Source: Osedax symbiont Rs1
GTDB lineage: Bacteria > Pseudomonadota > Gammaproteobacteria > Pseudomonadales > Balneatricaceae
Direction: 5' to 3'
NCBI GenBank assembly: GCA_000416275.1
Contig: ASZJ01000185.1
Coordinates: 1-64,000, forward strand
Length of the DNA stretch: 64,000 nt
Position numbers and translations under genes: made by a program. This document shows positions 48,166 to 58,458 of the stretch, piece after piece. The notes beneath the pieces are model-generated. The model was not told the DNA's origin. It made no database searches and worked only from the letters and a program-made list of their open reading frames with translations. The first letter of the stretch is position 1, and every line of letters starts with the position of its first letter.

Positions 48166-49179
48166 ATGGATATCTTGAAAAGCGGAAATCAGGACGCCGA
48201 GTTTATCAGTAAAATTCAGTCTCAGGTTATGGAGAAAGGATCAGTAGAAGGAACTACTGAACACCCAAAAATAGCCATAAATTCAAAGGTAAAATTAAAA
48301 CCGACAGGTCGTGGTCGTGGCAGCCAGGCACACAAAGATTTAATGAATGAAAAAAACTTAGATGCCACCCAGCTCTATCTAAATGAAATTGGCTTCTCGC
48401 CATTACTATCAGCAGAAGAAGAGGTTTACTTTTCCCGTCTAGCACTCAAAGGTTGTGAAAAATCACGTAAGCGAATGATCGAAAGTAATTTACGCTTAGT
48501 GGTTAAAATATCCAGACGGTATATCAACCGCGGGCTCTCGCTATTAGATCTTATAGAAGAAGGTAATTTAGGATTGATACGTGCTGTTGAAAAATTTGAT
48601 CCCGAACGCGGTTTTAGATTTTCTACCTACGCTACTTGGTGGATAAGACAAACCATCGAACGGGCGATTATGAATCAGACGCGGACCATTCGCCTACCTA
48701 TTCACGTAGTAAAAGAATTAAATGTATATTTACGTGCTGCTCGGCAATTAGCTCAGAAGCTCGATCATGAACCTACAGCGGAACAAATAGCCAAGTTAGT
48801 AGATAAGCCAGTTGCCAGTGTGGAGAAAATTCTAGGGCTTAACGAGAGAGTTGTCTCGATAGATTTGCCGATAGCAGGCTCTAAGAAAACCGTGGTCGAG
48901 ACAGTTGCAGCCCATGATAGTTTTGACCCAAGCGTCGCTCTACAAGCTAGCGATTTAAGTGGTAGCTTAGATCATTGGTTAGACGAGTTGCCGGAGAAGC
49001 ATGCAGAAGTATTGGCAAGACGTTTTGGTTTGCGAGGTTACGGGATGAACACGTTAGAAGAGGTCGGTAAAGAAATTGGTTTGACTCGAGAAAGAGTCAG
49101 GCAAATTCAAGTAGAGGCATTAAAGAAATTAAGAGAGATTGTTGAACGTAATGGTTTAAGCAGCGAAGACCTTTTATAG
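48166..49179 (+). CDS. rpoS: RNA polymerase sigma factor RpoS
   Basis: 337 residues. Region 1.2 ([21 protein letters not shown]), region 2 ([27 protein letters not shown] and [16 protein letters not shown]) and region 4 ([20 protein letters not shown]) are complete. It is the general stress and stationary-phase sigma factor, in its standard place after nlpD. ATG 48166 with AAAAGG upstream is preferred over TTG 48160. A terminator follows. Confidence 0.98.
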   Translation: MDILKSGNQDAEFISKIQSQVMEKGSVEGTTEHPKIAINSKVKLKPTGRGRGSQAHKDLMNEKNLDATQLYLNEIGFSPLLSAEEEVYFSRLALKGCEKSRKRMIESNLRLVVKISRRYINRGLSLLDLIEEGNLGLIRAVEKFDPERGFRFSTYATWWIRQTIERAIMNQTRTIRLPIHVVKELNVYLRAARQLAQKLDHEPTAEQIAKLVDKPVASVEKILGLNERVVSIDLPIAGSKKTVVETVAAHDSFDPSVALQASDLSGSLDHWLDELPEKHAEVLARRFGLRGYGMNTLEEVGKEIGLTRERVRQIQVEALKKLREIVERNGLSSEDLL

Positions 49180-49202
49180 TGATTTAAGGTAGTTATGTAT
49201 TG

Positions 49203-49235
49203 AAAAATGGCAGTCATGTGACTGTCATTTTTTTT
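49203..49235 (+). terminator. Rho-independent terminator after rpoS
   Basis: AAAAATGGCAGTCA and TGACTGTCATTTTT form a long stem with almost no loop, ending in eight T residues. Confidence 0.9.
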
Positions 49236-49319
49236 ATTTATAACAAATAGTATTAGCTCTGGTGAGAGCATCGGTGACTAACTGTAGTATCCAACTTACT
49301 GAACAATCAGTGGTCCTCG

Positions 49320-51035
49320 CTACGACCCCGTTTTAGGGTGAAAACTAGCGAGGAAATCGGCAATCGCCTGGTCGCTGTCAGTATTAACCACGGTTTGATA
49401 AACAAGCTCGGATGCAGTGATAGCTTGTTGGTATTGTCGCTGAGTAGCAAGTCGCTCTAATGAAAACTGGCTGTTGTGGGATCTGGTGTTAATACCTTTT
49501 TTTAATCGAGCTTCCATAAGTTTTGGATCACATTTACAGCTGATTATGTGCAGAGGGATCTCTAGCTCCTCAGATATTGTTAGATACTTTTGGCGAAAGT
49601 GGGACTTTAAAAAAGTACCATCAACAATCACAGTGCGTCCCTGCTTGAGTAGCTGTTTGGTTAATTGCACTAGATGTTGTGAGAGCCGAGAGTTCACCTC
49701 TGGGCTATGTAAGTCCAACTTTTTACCTTTCTTTTGTAGCTCTCGATGAATCCGCTGCCGCTCGGTTTCTGAGCGGATTCTGATCGCTTGAATTGCATCG
49801 ATCATTTTGTAGCTTAAGTGGCTTTTTCCACTACCCGATAAACCGTGCATTAAGATCAGACTCGGGTGCTTTGATAGTTGATAAGATTGACTCAAATTCA
49901 AGTATTTGACGAAAGTAGCATGCTCGGCTTGTGCGCCTAAAGTCGCCACTTTGGCGCGGACCATTGATCTAAAGCTTTTATAAAAATCCAGTAGCTGTAG
50001 AGATTGATAATCACCGGTTATTTCCAAATACTTGTTTAAGGTCAAGTTAGCCCACGAATGTTTATTATTTGCTTCCAAATCCATTAACAAAAACGCTAGA
50101 TCAGAGCACGTATCAATCCATCTAAATTGTAAGTTGAATTCAATGCAGTCAAACAGGCGGATTTGACCTCGAAAAAAGGTCACATTAGCTAAATGTAAAT
50201 CACCGTGACACTCGCGAATGAAACCGAGCTTTCTTCTCTCCCTAAAGGTGTCGGTTAAAGCTTGGTACTGTGCGGTGATTTGTCGGTAAAGTTCTGACAA
50301 TTGACTGAGATCTTGGGGGTCGGTACAAAAATCTAAGCTGTGTAAAAAATTGTCTGAGACCAGCTGCCAAATATTTTCCGGTTCCCCCCAAGGGCTGTTA
50401 GTCGCCACTGTTGGTAATGTTAAATGGAACTTGGCCAGTTGTTCGGCTATTTGATCGATCCAGTTTTTGTCAAATCTATTTTGTATTAGTAAGTCATTAA
50501 GGCCTGCTTTAGGATCGAATTGCTGCATCCTAACTGCGTATTCAAAGGGTTTTTCGGTGTTTGAACTAATCTCTAGATCAGTTCTGAGTGCTATCTCAGT
50601 TGTTTGGCTTGGCTGAACTATTGGCTGAGCTATAGGTTTAACTATCGGTTGAACTATCGGCTTAAGTTCGGCTAAACTGGCGCTCTGGACAGCGCTATCG
50701 TCATCTATTGGCGACTCAGAATCAGTTGCCAGTGCTTTGTGGCCATTTAACCCAATAATTGGCTGCTGTTCAGTGCCGGTAATCGCGACTACTACTTGAT
50801 ATATATCTGGAGCTAGGCGCTGATTGAGGCGCAGCTCTTCCTCACAGTAGTAAAGGCGTTTGGTCAAGGTTGAAAAATCTAAAAATCCAAAGTTGATTTC
50901 TTTCTTAATCTTATAGGCGAATTCGCCAGTTAATAGCACCCAAGATACTTGTGTCTCAATGACTTGTATCTCACCTGATACGGGGTGCGGATAACAGCCT
51001 GGATTTTGTAGTGCTTTGATTAATTTGGGTAACAT
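49320..51035 (-). CDS. Fused aminoglycoside-phosphotransferase-like / P-loop kinase protein
   Basis: About 571 residues. The N-terminal kinase-like part begins MLPKLIKALQNPGCYPHP and has CHGDLHLANVTFF (Brenner motif) and IRLFDCIEFN, the catalytic and metal segments of APH-type kinases. The C-terminal part is a P-loop kinase with LMHGLSGSGKSHLSYKM and TVIVDGTFLK. This two-domain plan (COG2187 plus COG0645) is widespread; the substrate is unknown. Residues about 105-170 hold an unusual low-complexity insert with PIVQ/PIVK repeats. An upstream TTG at 51080 would add 15 residues; no start has a clear ribosome site. Confidence 0.8.
   Translation of the reverse strand: MLPKLIKALQNPGCYPHPVSGEIQVIETQVSWVLLTGEFAYKIKKEINFGFLDFSTLTKRLYYCEEELRLNQRLAPDIYQVVVAITGTEQQPIIGLNGHKALATDSESPIDDDSAVQSASLAELKPIVQPIVKPIAQPIVQPSQTTEIALRTDLEISSNTEKPFEYAVRMQQFDPKAGLNDLLIQNRFDKNWIDQIAEQLAKFHLTLPTVATNSPWGEPENIWQLVSDNFLHSLDFCTDPQDLSQLSELYRQITAQYQALTDTFRERRKLGFIRECHGDLHLANVTFFRGQIRLFDCIEFNLQFRWIDTCSDLAFLLMDLEANNKHSWANLTLNKYLEITGDYQSLQLLDFYKSFRSMVRAKVATLGAQAEHATFVKYLNLSQSYQLSKHPSLILMHGLSGSGKSHLSYKMIDAIQAIRIRSETERQRIHRELQKKGKKLDLHSPEVNSRLSQHLVQLTKQLLKQGRTVIVDGTFLKSHFRQKYLTISEELEIPLHIISCKCDPKLMEARLKKGINTRSHNSQFSLERLATQRQYQQAITASELVYQTVVNTDSDQAIADFLASFHPKTGS
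50620..50668. repeat. Imperfect 12-bp tandem repeat inside the kinase-fusion gene
   Basis: GGCTGAACTATT / GGCTGAGCTATA / GGTTTAACTATC / GGTTGAACTATC units follow one another and encode four P-I-(V/A)-(Q/K) blocks. They fall in the linker of the APH-like part. Confidence 0.75.
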
Positions 51036-51333
51036 AACAACCAGTACAGATAGAGAAAAATCAAACAGAGTGTCGGGCAATAAATTAGACGTTGATTGTC
51101 CGCTGTTTAATTTTAATTAATTTTAATCGAGCCGTCGTAGTAACAGGCGACTGAATCGAATAAAGCTAGTAAAAATAATAATTGACGCTAGTGTTTTGCT
51201 GTCGCATCTTTGATTCGGATTAGCTAGCCACTTTAAGTGGCGTCGATTATACTAGAAAAGTGCCCCGAGCTCTATAAAGCTGTACCTCAGAATTGTACAA
51301 TAGCCGCAACCTAAATTTAGATGACCGGACGCT

Positions 51334-53706
51334 ATGGCCCCTCGTAAAAAAGCAGCAGCAACAAAAACTCGAAAAGCAAAGTCAAAAAAGCCTCAGAAGA
51401 AATCTTCTATATGGCGCTGGCTGTTATTTTTCTGCTTAAAGCTCGGCGTACTGTTTAGCATTTTTGCGGTGATTGGAATGTTTTATCTAGACGCGCAAAT
51501 ACGTGAAAAATTTGAAGGTAAGCGCTGGTCTATTCCCGCTAAGGTGTATGCCCGTCCGCTGGATTTATATGCGGGCTTAGAGTTGAATATTACCGATTTT
51601 AAAATTGAGCTTAAAGGCTTAGGCTATCGATTTGTCAAGCGGGCGACTAGTGCTGGGCAGGCAGAAATAGCTTCTAGCAGAGTGGCTGTTTATAGCCGTG
51701 GCTTTGATTTTGCCGACGGTCGGGAGCTCTCCCGTAAATTGACTGTGTCTTTTGCGAAAGGGGTGGTCACTGGTATTAAATCGACAGCGGGTAAATCTAT
51801 CTCTATCGCCAGATTGGAACCGATCTTGATTGGCGGTATCTACCCGAAAAATAATGAAGATCGAGAATTGATCAGAATGTCACAGGCACCAAAAGGGCTG
51901 GTGGATGCGTTGATTACCACTGAAGATCGCAGCTATTATGAGCACTTCGGCGTATCGCCAAAAGGCATTGCCAGAGCAATGTGGGTCAATCTTAAAGTGG
52001 GTAGGTTTGTCCAAGGTGGCAGTACCTTAACTCAGCAGTTGATTAAAAACTTTTACCTTACCTCCGAGCGCACTTTAATCCGTAAATTGATCGAAATGCC
52101 AATGGCTATCGTCCTCGATTATCGCTACAGCAAAGATGAAATATTAGAGGCCTATTTGAATGAGGTGTATTTAGGTCAAGCGGGCGCTAGAGCCATTCAC
52201 GGTTTTGGTTTGGCCGCACAATATTTTTTCTCCCGCCCGATCGGTGAGTTGCAACTACATCAAGTTGCACTGCTTGCCGCTATGGTTAAAGGCCCGTCAT
52301 ATTACGATCCCAGGCGTCGGCCAGAGCGCGCCAAAAGACGCCGTAACTTAGTGCTGAAAATGATGCTCGAGCAGGGCAATATTACTCGACAGCAATATGA
52401 GTACAGCAGCGCCTTGGCGCTGGGAGTGGTACGGCAAAAGAGTCTACATAAAGGGGCGTATCCGGCTTATTTAGATTTAGTGCGACGCAAGTTAAAACAG
52501 AGTTACAAGCAGAGCGACCTCAGCTCTGAAGGGCTGCGAATATTTACTAACTTAGACCCAATAGTGCAGGCAAAAGCTGAAAAAGCCATGGCAGTTAGTA
52601 TTGCTAAATTGCAGAAAAAGTACGGTAAAAGAGTTAAAAAGTTGGAGGCCAGTATGGTGGTGACTGATCCCCAAACCGGAGAAGTACTAAGTATTATTGG
52701 CGGCAGGAGTACCAGATATCAGGGGTTTAATCGGGCGATTGATGCAGTGCGACAAATAGGCTCATTAATCAAGCCTGCAGTTTACTTAACCGGTTTGCAG
52801 CGCGGCTATACCTTGGCCTCTATGTTACAGGATGAAGCGATAGCAATTCCTATACAGGGCTCCAAACCTTGGCGGCCAAGAAATTTTGGTAAGAAAAGTC
52901 ATGGTAACGTGCCGTTTTATCTAGCTTTGGCTAAGTCATATAATTTAGCGACAGCCAGGTTAGGTATGGATGTAGGTTTGGATAATGTGATTAAAACGGT
53001 GCACAAATTAGGCGTTAGTCGAGATATGAAAAAGTATCCTTCGCTATTGCTTGGTGCCCAGGGCATGACCACCTTAGAAGTAGCGGCTATGTATCAAACC
53101 ATTGCAGCGAACGGCTTTTTAATGCCAATGCGCGCAATTCGCTCAGTGACCGACAAAGACGGCAATGAATTATCTAGATATCCTTTTAAAATCAATCAAG
53201 TGATTGACTCGCAAACGGTTTACCAATTGCAATACGCGATGCAAGAAGTGTTTAAAATAGGCACGGCAAGATACGCGTATAGCAAAATTCCAGCACGGCT
53301 GGCTCTCGCTGGAAAAACCGGCACCTCCAATGATCAGCGAGATAGTTGGTTTGCCGGTTTTTCTGCGAATAAGTTAGCGGTTGTCTGGCTGGGTAATGAC
53401 GACAATACAGCACTGCCATTTACCGGCTCCTCTGGGGCGTTGCGGGTTTGGACTGACTATATGAAAACTGAGCGCCTACAGGCTCTGCAGTCGGCTATTC
53501 CAGAGGGAATCACCTTTGCCAGCATAGACTTAAAAACTGGCTTTAGGGTCGATGCCGAGTGTGAGAAGGGTAAAAAAATGCCCTTTAGATCCAGTGCCGT
53601 GCCAGCGTATATCATTAACTGTGGCAGTGCAGATGCCAGTGGCTATGAGGTTAACCAGGGAGCTAAAAAAAGCGGCCACTGGCTAGACCGTATTTTTGGA
53701 AATTAA
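51334..53706 (+). CDS. mrcB: Penicillin-binding protein 1B (bifunctional transglycosylase/transpeptidase)
   Basis: 790 residues. A Lys-rich cytoplasmic tail and one membrane helix (about 29-50) come first, then the UB2H-type domain. The glycosyltransferase domain has TEDRSYYEHFG with Glu197 and GGSTLTQQLIKN. The transpeptidase has Ser477 (GSLIKPA) and KTGTSNDQRDSWF near residue 665. It polymerises and cross-links peptidoglycan in the periplasm. A TPR lipoprotein gene follows 320 bp downstream. Confidence 0.97.
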   Translation: MAPRKKAAATKTRKAKSKKPQKKSSIWRWLLFFCLKLGVLFSIFAVIGMFYLDAQIREKFEGKRWSIPAKVYARPLDLYAGLELNITDFKIELKGLGYRFVKRATSAGQAEIASSRVAVYSRGFDFADGRELSRKLTVSFAKGVVTGIKSTAGKSISIARLEPILIGGIYPKNNEDRELIRMSQAPKGLVDALITTEDRSYYEHFGVSPKGIARAMWVNLKVGRFVQGGSTLTQQLIKNFYLTSERTLIRKLIEMPMAIVLDYRYSKDEILEAYLNEVYLGQAGARAIHGFGLAAQYFFSRPIGELQLHQVALLAAMVKGPSYYDPRRRPERAKRRRNLVLKMMLEQGNITRQQYEYSSALALGVVRQKSLHKGAYPAYLDLVRRKLKQSYKQSDLSSEGLRIFTNLDPIVQAKAEKAMAVSIAKLQKKYGKRVKKLEASMVVTDPQTGEVLSIIGGRSTRYQGFNRAIDAVRQIGSLIKPAVYLTGLQRGYTLASMLQDEAIAIPIQGSKPWRPRNFGKKSHGNVPFYLALAKSYNLATARLGMDVGLDNVIKTVHKLGVSRDMKKYPSLLLGAQGMTTLEVAAMYQTIAANGFLMPMRAIRSVTDKDGNELSRYPFKINQVIDSQTVYQLQYAMQEVFKIGTARYAYSKIPARLALAGKTGTSNDQRDSWFAGFSANKLAVVWLGNDDNTALPFTGSSGALRVWTDYMKTERLQALQSAIPEGITFASIDLKTGFRVDAECEKGKKMPFRSSAVPAYIINCGSADASGYEVNQGAKKSGHWLDRIFGN

Positions 53707-54026
53707 GCTTTAAAAGTGCCGTAAAGACAGACTAGTCACTGATTAGCCAATGTAGTTTAATAGTTTTACAGGTATGATGAGCGGCATGCAAAAAGGCGCT
53801 CAAGCCAAGGCTTGAAAGAGCAGTGCGGTAAAGGTAAATTATGAGCACCACAGTCGTATAGTTTCGATTCAAGGTATAGCGGCTGTCTGCACATTTATCA
53901 GCGTGAAAAATTTCTAATACTACAGCCAGTAAGTACAGATTTAATGTCATTGGCAATAGTACAACGGTGTGCCTTATAGCACTAACAGCATAGTGTACTG
54001 AGCTCTCAACATATAAAGGATAAGTT
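53707..54026. other. Intergenic between mrcB and the TPR lipoprotein gene
   Basis: I see no gene, terminator or repeat I can support. A minus-strand open frame here (53732-53956) is not convincing. Confidence 0.4.
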
Positions 54027-54626
54027 ATGATTAAGGTTTACTCTACAGGCAAGCTAACAGTTATGTCACTTTGCCTAACCCTATTGGCGGGTTGTTCTGT
54101 GATGGGTGGAGGCAATGTTGCAATTGAGGATCGCTCGATCAACGGTCAAGGTAATAATACGCAATGGGGCAGTGAAAACTCATCTGAAGTTGAAGTGACA
54201 GCGCTAAATGTCAGGCCTGTATTTAAAGCCAGCAACACCAGTGGTGACGCTTTAAACAGTGAAGCAAGCCGGCAAATAAAGGCGCTAGAAGTGGCGACAA
54301 AAGCGCAAAATCCGGCGACGATTGCGTTAATAAGCACGGCGCATCAACAGGCGAGAAGTGGTAGTTTGCGCTCTGCTCAGTCCAGTTTAGAGAGAGCCTT
54401 GCGAATTGCTCCTAGAGACCCAGAAGTCTATTTATCGCTAGGTGAAGTACACCGACAGTTAGGAGAGTATATTCAAGCGGAACAAATGGTTCTTAAAGGG
54501 ATAGCGGTAGCTGCTGGGCAAAGTAGAAAACTGCGTAGTCTGTGGAGCGCACTGGCGAAAATTCGTGCAGAGGCGGGTGATTCGGCTGGTGCCAATCAAG
54601 CTTTTCAAAAATCACAGAGTTATTAA
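54027..54626 (+). CDS. TPR-repeat lipoprotein
   Basis: 199 residues with a lipobox LLAGC (Cys23). A disordered Ser/Asn-rich stretch (about 25-90) follows, then two tetratricopeptide repeats (about 110-190; SAQSSLERALRIAPRDPEVYLSLGEVHRQLGEY). It probably acts as an outer-membrane scaffold. Its place after mrcB suggests a link to peptidoglycan synthesis, by analogy with regulatory lipoproteins of PBP1b, but this is inference. Confidence 0.75.
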   Translation: MIKVYSTGKLTVMSLCLTLLAGCSVMGGGNVAIEDRSINGQGNNTQWGSENSSEVEVTALNVRPVFKASNTSGDALNSEASRQIKALEVATKAQNPATIALISTAHQQARSGSLRSAQSSLERALRIAPRDPEVYLSLGEVHRQLGEYIQAEQMVLKGIAVAAGQSRKLRSLWSALAKIRAEAGDSAGANQAFQKSQSY

Positions 54627-54663
54627 ATGCCGCATTACTAACCATTGACCGTACACCGTCGAT

Positions 54664-54698
54664 AAAAAAGCCCAGAAAAATTCTGGGCTTTTTTTTAT
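54664..54698. terminator. Bidirectional rho-independent terminator
   Basis: AAAAAAGCCCAGAA and TTCTGGGCTTTTTT form the stem. A-rich and T-rich flanks allow it to serve both the lipoprotein gene and the converging membrane-protein gene, whose stop overlaps it. Confidence 0.92.
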
Positions 54699-55306
54699 TC
54701 AGTGATTAATCTTTTTCCAAAATGTAGACCAAGTGCAATCAGCGCGATGCTTAAGCAGAGGTTAAAAGCCATTAGGTTACTTAAATCTAGCAGTGAGCTG
54801 CTGGAGAATAGCAGCATAGCTGCAGAGTAACTTGCTGCAGCGACGCCCGCTGTTAAGTAATCAGCGGCGGTTTTATTGGGCCTTTTAAAAAACACACTAA
54901 ACAGAATCAAAGCACTGCTAATGACCACTAAGCCGGTGCTGTATGCTTCACCCACTTCGGCGCGTCGACACAGTTCAAAGGATGCTAATAAGACTAAGCT
55001 CCAACGTCCCCAGGTGGCCTTGGTGAAGGTCCTGTTGAAGCTGATACTCAGAAAAACTGAACACAACAGTGGAATTGCTAAATACTGCTGCAGGTTTTGC
55101 AACATCAGTCTAAATATATCTTGCTGTTCACCACTGGCTTGAAAAAATATTGGGATCAGTGCTGAAAGACTAATAAAAATAGCGCATAAAGTAATAATGC
55201 TGGCAATTGTTTTGCTGTCAGCGGTCAGCTTTGCCGGCTGACGATAAGCCAGCAAAGCCGAAAATAAGCTGGCAAACACCAGCACTAAACTACTTAATAT
55301 TGCCAT
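54695..55306 (-). CDS. Multi-pass membrane protein of unknown function
   Basis: 203 residues with about six hydrophobic helices and few charged residues between them. No family recognised. Its start codon overlaps the hemL stop by one base, so the two are translated together. It could be a tetrapyrrole-linked or simply co-regulated membrane protein; nothing in the sequence settles this. Confidence 0.7.
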   Translation of the reverse strand: MAILSSLVLVFASLFSALLAYRQPAKLTADSKTIASIITLCAIFISLSALIPIFFQASGEQQDIFRLMLQNLQQYLAIPLLCSVFLSISFNRTFTKATWGRWSLVLLASFELCRRAEVGEAYSTGLVVISSALILFSVFFKRPNKTAADYLTAGVAAASYSAAMLLFSSSSLLDLSNLMAFNLCLSIALIALGLHFGKRLITE

Positions 55307-56589
55307 TACAATGTTTTGAATACTTTAGCGGCAGCGGCGATCGTGTCTTCAATGTCCTGCTGGCTAGTGGCAGCCGACATAAAGCCAGTTTCATAAGCTG
55401 AGGGAGCAAAGTAGATTCCCTCTTTGATCATGCCTTGGAAAAAGGCGGCAAAGCGCTCCGTGTCGCAAGCCGTCGCCTGGGCAAAGCTAGTGATGTTTTT
55501 TTGCTCGGTAAAGAAAATACCAAACATCCCACCGATGCAGGTGGTTGTTACTGGAATCCCCGCAGCGGCTGCCACAGTTTCAATACCCTGCGTTAAAAAT
55601 TCAGACTTAGCGCTGAGCTGCTGATAAATTTCAGGATTATCGGTCAGTGCATTGAGCATCGCTAATCCAGCTTGCATCGAGAGGGGGTTCCCCGAGAGAG
55701 TGCCTGCTTGATAGACCGGACCCAGTGGCGCAATCTGCTGCATAATCTGCCGCTTGCCACCAAAAGCACCTACCGGCAGACCGCCGCCAATGATTTTGCC
55801 GAGTGTGGTTAAATCAGGAGTTATACCAAATGCTTGCTGTGCGCCGCCTAAAGCGACTCGGAAGCCAGTCATCACCTCGTCAAAAATCAACACAGTTGCA
55901 TATTCATCGCAGATATCTCGCAAGCCTTGCAAGAAGCCATCTACTGGTGGAATGCAGTTCATATTGCCGGCGACCGGTTCTACAATAATACAAGCTATCT
56001 GCTCACCTATTTCTGAAAATGTGGCTTTAACATTTTCTAGGTTGTTGAAATCCAATGTAATAGTATGCTCAGCAATGGCAGCGGGTACTCCGGGAGAGCT
56101 AGGCTCGCCAAAAGTTAAAGCGCCGGAGCCTGCCTTGACCAACAGTGAGTCGCTGTGCCCGTGATAGCAGCCTTCAAATTTGACTATTTTATCGCGCTTA
56201 GTATAGCCGCGAGCTAGACGTATAGCCGACATCGTCGCCTCTGTTCCAGAGTTCACCATGCGGATCATTTCTATAGAGGGCATGATCTCACAGACTTTAT
56301 CGGCGAGTAAGGTTTCCACTGCTGTCGGCGCCCCAAAGCCCAATCCATTGTCCAGGCTTTTCTTCACCGCATCGATTACCGGCTGGTAGGCGTGGCCTAA
56401 GATCATTGGACCCCATGAACCAACGTAATCTATATATTTATTATCGTCTTCATCAAATAGATAGGCACCTTGTCCTTTTTTAAAATAGATAGGTGATCCG
56501 CCGACACTTTTAAAGGCCCGTACTGGGGAGTTTACTCCACCGGGAATATGCTGCTGAGCGGCTGCAAATAATTGTTCTGAACGAGTCAT
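55306..56589 (-). CDS. hemL: Glutamate-1-semialdehyde 2,1-aminomutase
   Basis: 427 residues. This PLP enzyme makes 5-aminolevulinate for heme. [26 protein letters not shown] is the normal start, at ATG 56589 with AAGG nine bases upstream. [11 protein letters not shown] and the PLP-lysine segment [18 protein letters not shown] are present. A perfect 19-bp hairpin lies 24 bp upstream of the start. Confidence 0.97.
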   Translation of the reverse strand: MTRSEQLFAAAQQHIPGGVNSPVRAFKSVGGSPIYFKKGQGAYLFDEDDNKYIDYVGSWGPMILGHAYQPVIDAVKKSLDNGLGFGAPTAVETLLADKVCEIMPSIEMIRMVNSGTEATMSAIRLARGYTKRDKIVKFEGCYHGHSDSLLVKAGSGALTFGEPSSPGVPAAIAEHTITLDFNNLENVKATFSEIGEQIACIIVEPVAGNMNCIPPVDGFLQGLRDICDEYATVLIFDEVMTGFRVALGGAQQAFGITPDLTTLGKIIGGGLPVGAFGGKRQIMQQIAPLGPVYQAGTLSGNPLSMQAGLAMLNALTDNPEIYQQLSAKSEFLTQGIETVAAAAGIPVTTTCIGGMFGIFFTEQKNITSFAQATACDTERFAAFFQGMIKEGIYFAPSAYETGFMSAATSQQDIEDTIAAAAKVFKTL

Positions 56590-56612
56590 TCTAGTCATCC
56601 TTAGCTGTAGAA

Positions 56613-56658
56613 ACATCTGCCCACCCTATTAGCTGCGCGTAATAGGGTGGGCAGATGT
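56613..56658. promoter_or_regulatory. Perfect 19-bp inverted repeat in the hemL 5' region
   Basis: ACATCTGCCCACCCTATTA (56613-56631) and its exact inverse complement (56640-56658) enclose an 8-nt loop GCTGCGCG. It lies between the stop of the ClC gene (56731) and hemL, both on the minus strand. It could end ClC transcription (but lacks a T-run) or act in the hemL leader. Confidence 0.7.
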
Positions 56659-56730
56659 GTTCTATAGGTGATTAATTTAATAAATAATGGGGCGCATTAT
56701 CCTCCGATCACCAACAATGCACCAGAATTT

Positions 56731-58458
56731 TTATAAATACTGTTTACTATTATAATAATTTTCAATATGCGAGCGCGATAGCAAGCCAATTAAACTGTCG
56801 TGATGATCGTAGATGCACAGCAAGTTGGTTTCTTTTTCGATCATCACCTGCAGTGCTTCATGTAAAGTTGAGCGCTGGTCGATAGATACCACATCACAGC
56901 GCTGTGCCGGAATTCGATTTAAATCGATGCTTTCGTCTTCATCGACCAAATCGCGAGTCAAAAAGTTATCGATATTTAAAGTAGGGATAATACTGGAGTG
57001 TTGCCGGTTTTCGCGAATCACCAGCCATCGAGTATTTTGCTGGACAATCTGCTTGGCAGTTTTCAGAGATATGGTCGCGTCTATGACTTGAAAGTCCCTA
57101 CTCATTGCTATCGCCACTGACGCTCTGGTTAAAATTTGCGCCAGCGGCTCAAGGCGATAATCAAGGCCCTGTGCTTGCAGGGAGGCCAAAAAAGCCGAGG
57201 GCATCTTAAAAATATAGCGAGTCGTGACGTTAGCGACGACGATAGCGATCATTCCTGGAAATATAATGTTGGGATTGTAAGTGAGTTCTAAAAGCGCAAT
57301 AAGTGCTGCCAAGGGGGCGTTTAGTACCGCGGCCATCATAGCCCCCATGCCTAGCATGGCATATAGCCCGGAATGCGACACTGGAACATCCACTAAGGCA
57401 CTTCCTAATAAGCCAAAAAGTGCACCGCAGCTAGCCCCGATAAAAAGTGAGGGGCCAATTAAACCTGCGGGCATACCTAAACCCAAAATTATCGGCGTGA
57501 GCAGTACTTTGGCAAGTAAAATTCCCAGCAGTAAATAGATATCTATTCTGCCCCAAAAAGTATCGGAAATAGTGTCGTAGCCGGTGCCCATTATTTGTGG
57601 GTAGAGCAGCGCGACTAAGCCGGTTAAAACGCCTGCTAGCAGCAGCCGATAATGCAGCGGCCAAGTGATATGCTGGCTAGTGCTAGTCAATAGTTTGATA
57701 AAAAGGGTGGCCAGCAGCCCAACCCCAATTGCCATGACGATAATCCATGGCAATTCAGAGTATCTTAAAATTTCAAAGGAGGGGGCGTCGAAAATAGGTT
57801 CTGCGTCAAAGATCATTCTATTGGTTAAAGAGCTGCTGACCGCGGCGACAATGATCGGCGTAAATCCGGCAATGGTGTAGTCTAGTAAAATCACTTCCAT
57901 GGCGAAAATCACCCCAGCTAACGGGGTGTTAAATGCAGCGGAGATGGCCGCCGCACTACCGCAAGCGACTAACAGCCGATGCGAATTATGGGGGACATGT
58001 AATAATTGTCCGAGCATGCTGGAGAGACTGGCCCCCATATAAATAGCGGGACCTTCACGGCCGACAGACTGGCCGCTAACCAGCGCAACTACCGCCACTA
58101 TAAACTGGGCGACTAAGTTTTTACCGGGTATGTGACCTTGATGATAGGCGAGGCGTTCCAATAGATGCACTATGCCCACTTTGTTTTTGATCAGCGGCCA
58201 ATAATTATACAAAAGCGCCAAAGTAAGGCCGCCTAAGCTAGGTAATAGAAAGCGTTGTAAAGGACTTAAGCTTTCAAAATTTTCAACTTGACCGGCCAGT
58301 AATAATCCCAGAGGCAAATCGATAGCCAATCTAAAAGCGGCGATTAATAATCCGCATCCGACTCCGCAAATTAGGCCTAAAGCGACCAGCAGAGGTAGTG
58401 CTTCATAGCTTGCCAATTGGCCTCTGAATTTTTGTAAGGAGAAATTTGCCTTTATCAT
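56731..58458 (-). CDS. ClC-type chloride channel/antiporter with C-terminal CBS domains
   Basis: 575 residues with about 10-12 membrane helices then two CBS domains (about 450-575; DVVSIDQRSTLHEALQVMIEKETN). GREGPAIYMG (133-142) with gating Glu135 is intact, and GLGMPAGLIGPSLFIGA matches the second anion-binding loop. The usual first filter motif GSGIP is replaced by KVGIVHLL near residue 93, as in a subset of CBS-bearing bacterial members. CBS domains may sense adenine nucleotides. Confidence 0.92.
   Translation of the reverse strand: MIKANFSLQKFRGQLASYEALPLLVALGLICGVGCGLLIAAFRLAIDLPLGLLLAGQVENFESLSPLQRFLLPSLGGLTLALLYNYWPLIKNKVGIVHLLERLAYHQGHIPGKNLVAQFIVAVVALVSGQSVGREGPAIYMGASLSSMLGQLLHVPHNSHRLLVACGSAAAISAAFNTPLAGVIFAMEVILLDYTIAGFTPIIVAAVSSSLTNRMIFDAEPIFDAPSFEILRYSELPWIIVMAIGVGLLATLFIKLLTSTSQHITWPLHYRLLLAGVLTGLVALLYPQIMGTGYDTISDTFWGRIDIYLLLGILLAKVLLTPIILGLGMPAGLIGPSLFIGASCGALFGLLGSALVDVPVSHSGLYAMLGMGAMMAAVLNAPLAALIALLELTYNPNIIFPGMIAIVVANVTTRYIFKMPSAFLASLQAQGLDYRLEPLAQILTRASVAIAMSRDFQVIDATISLKTAKQIVQQNTRWLVIRENRQHSSIIPTLNIDNFLTRDLVDEDESIDLNRIPAQRCDVVSIDQRSTLHEALQVMIEKETNLLCIYDHHDSLIGLLSRSHIENYYNSKQYL

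Noticed and set aside
53732..53956. 74-codon minus-strand frame downstream of mrcB
   Set aside because: No ribosome site, no recognisable fold or neighbour relation.
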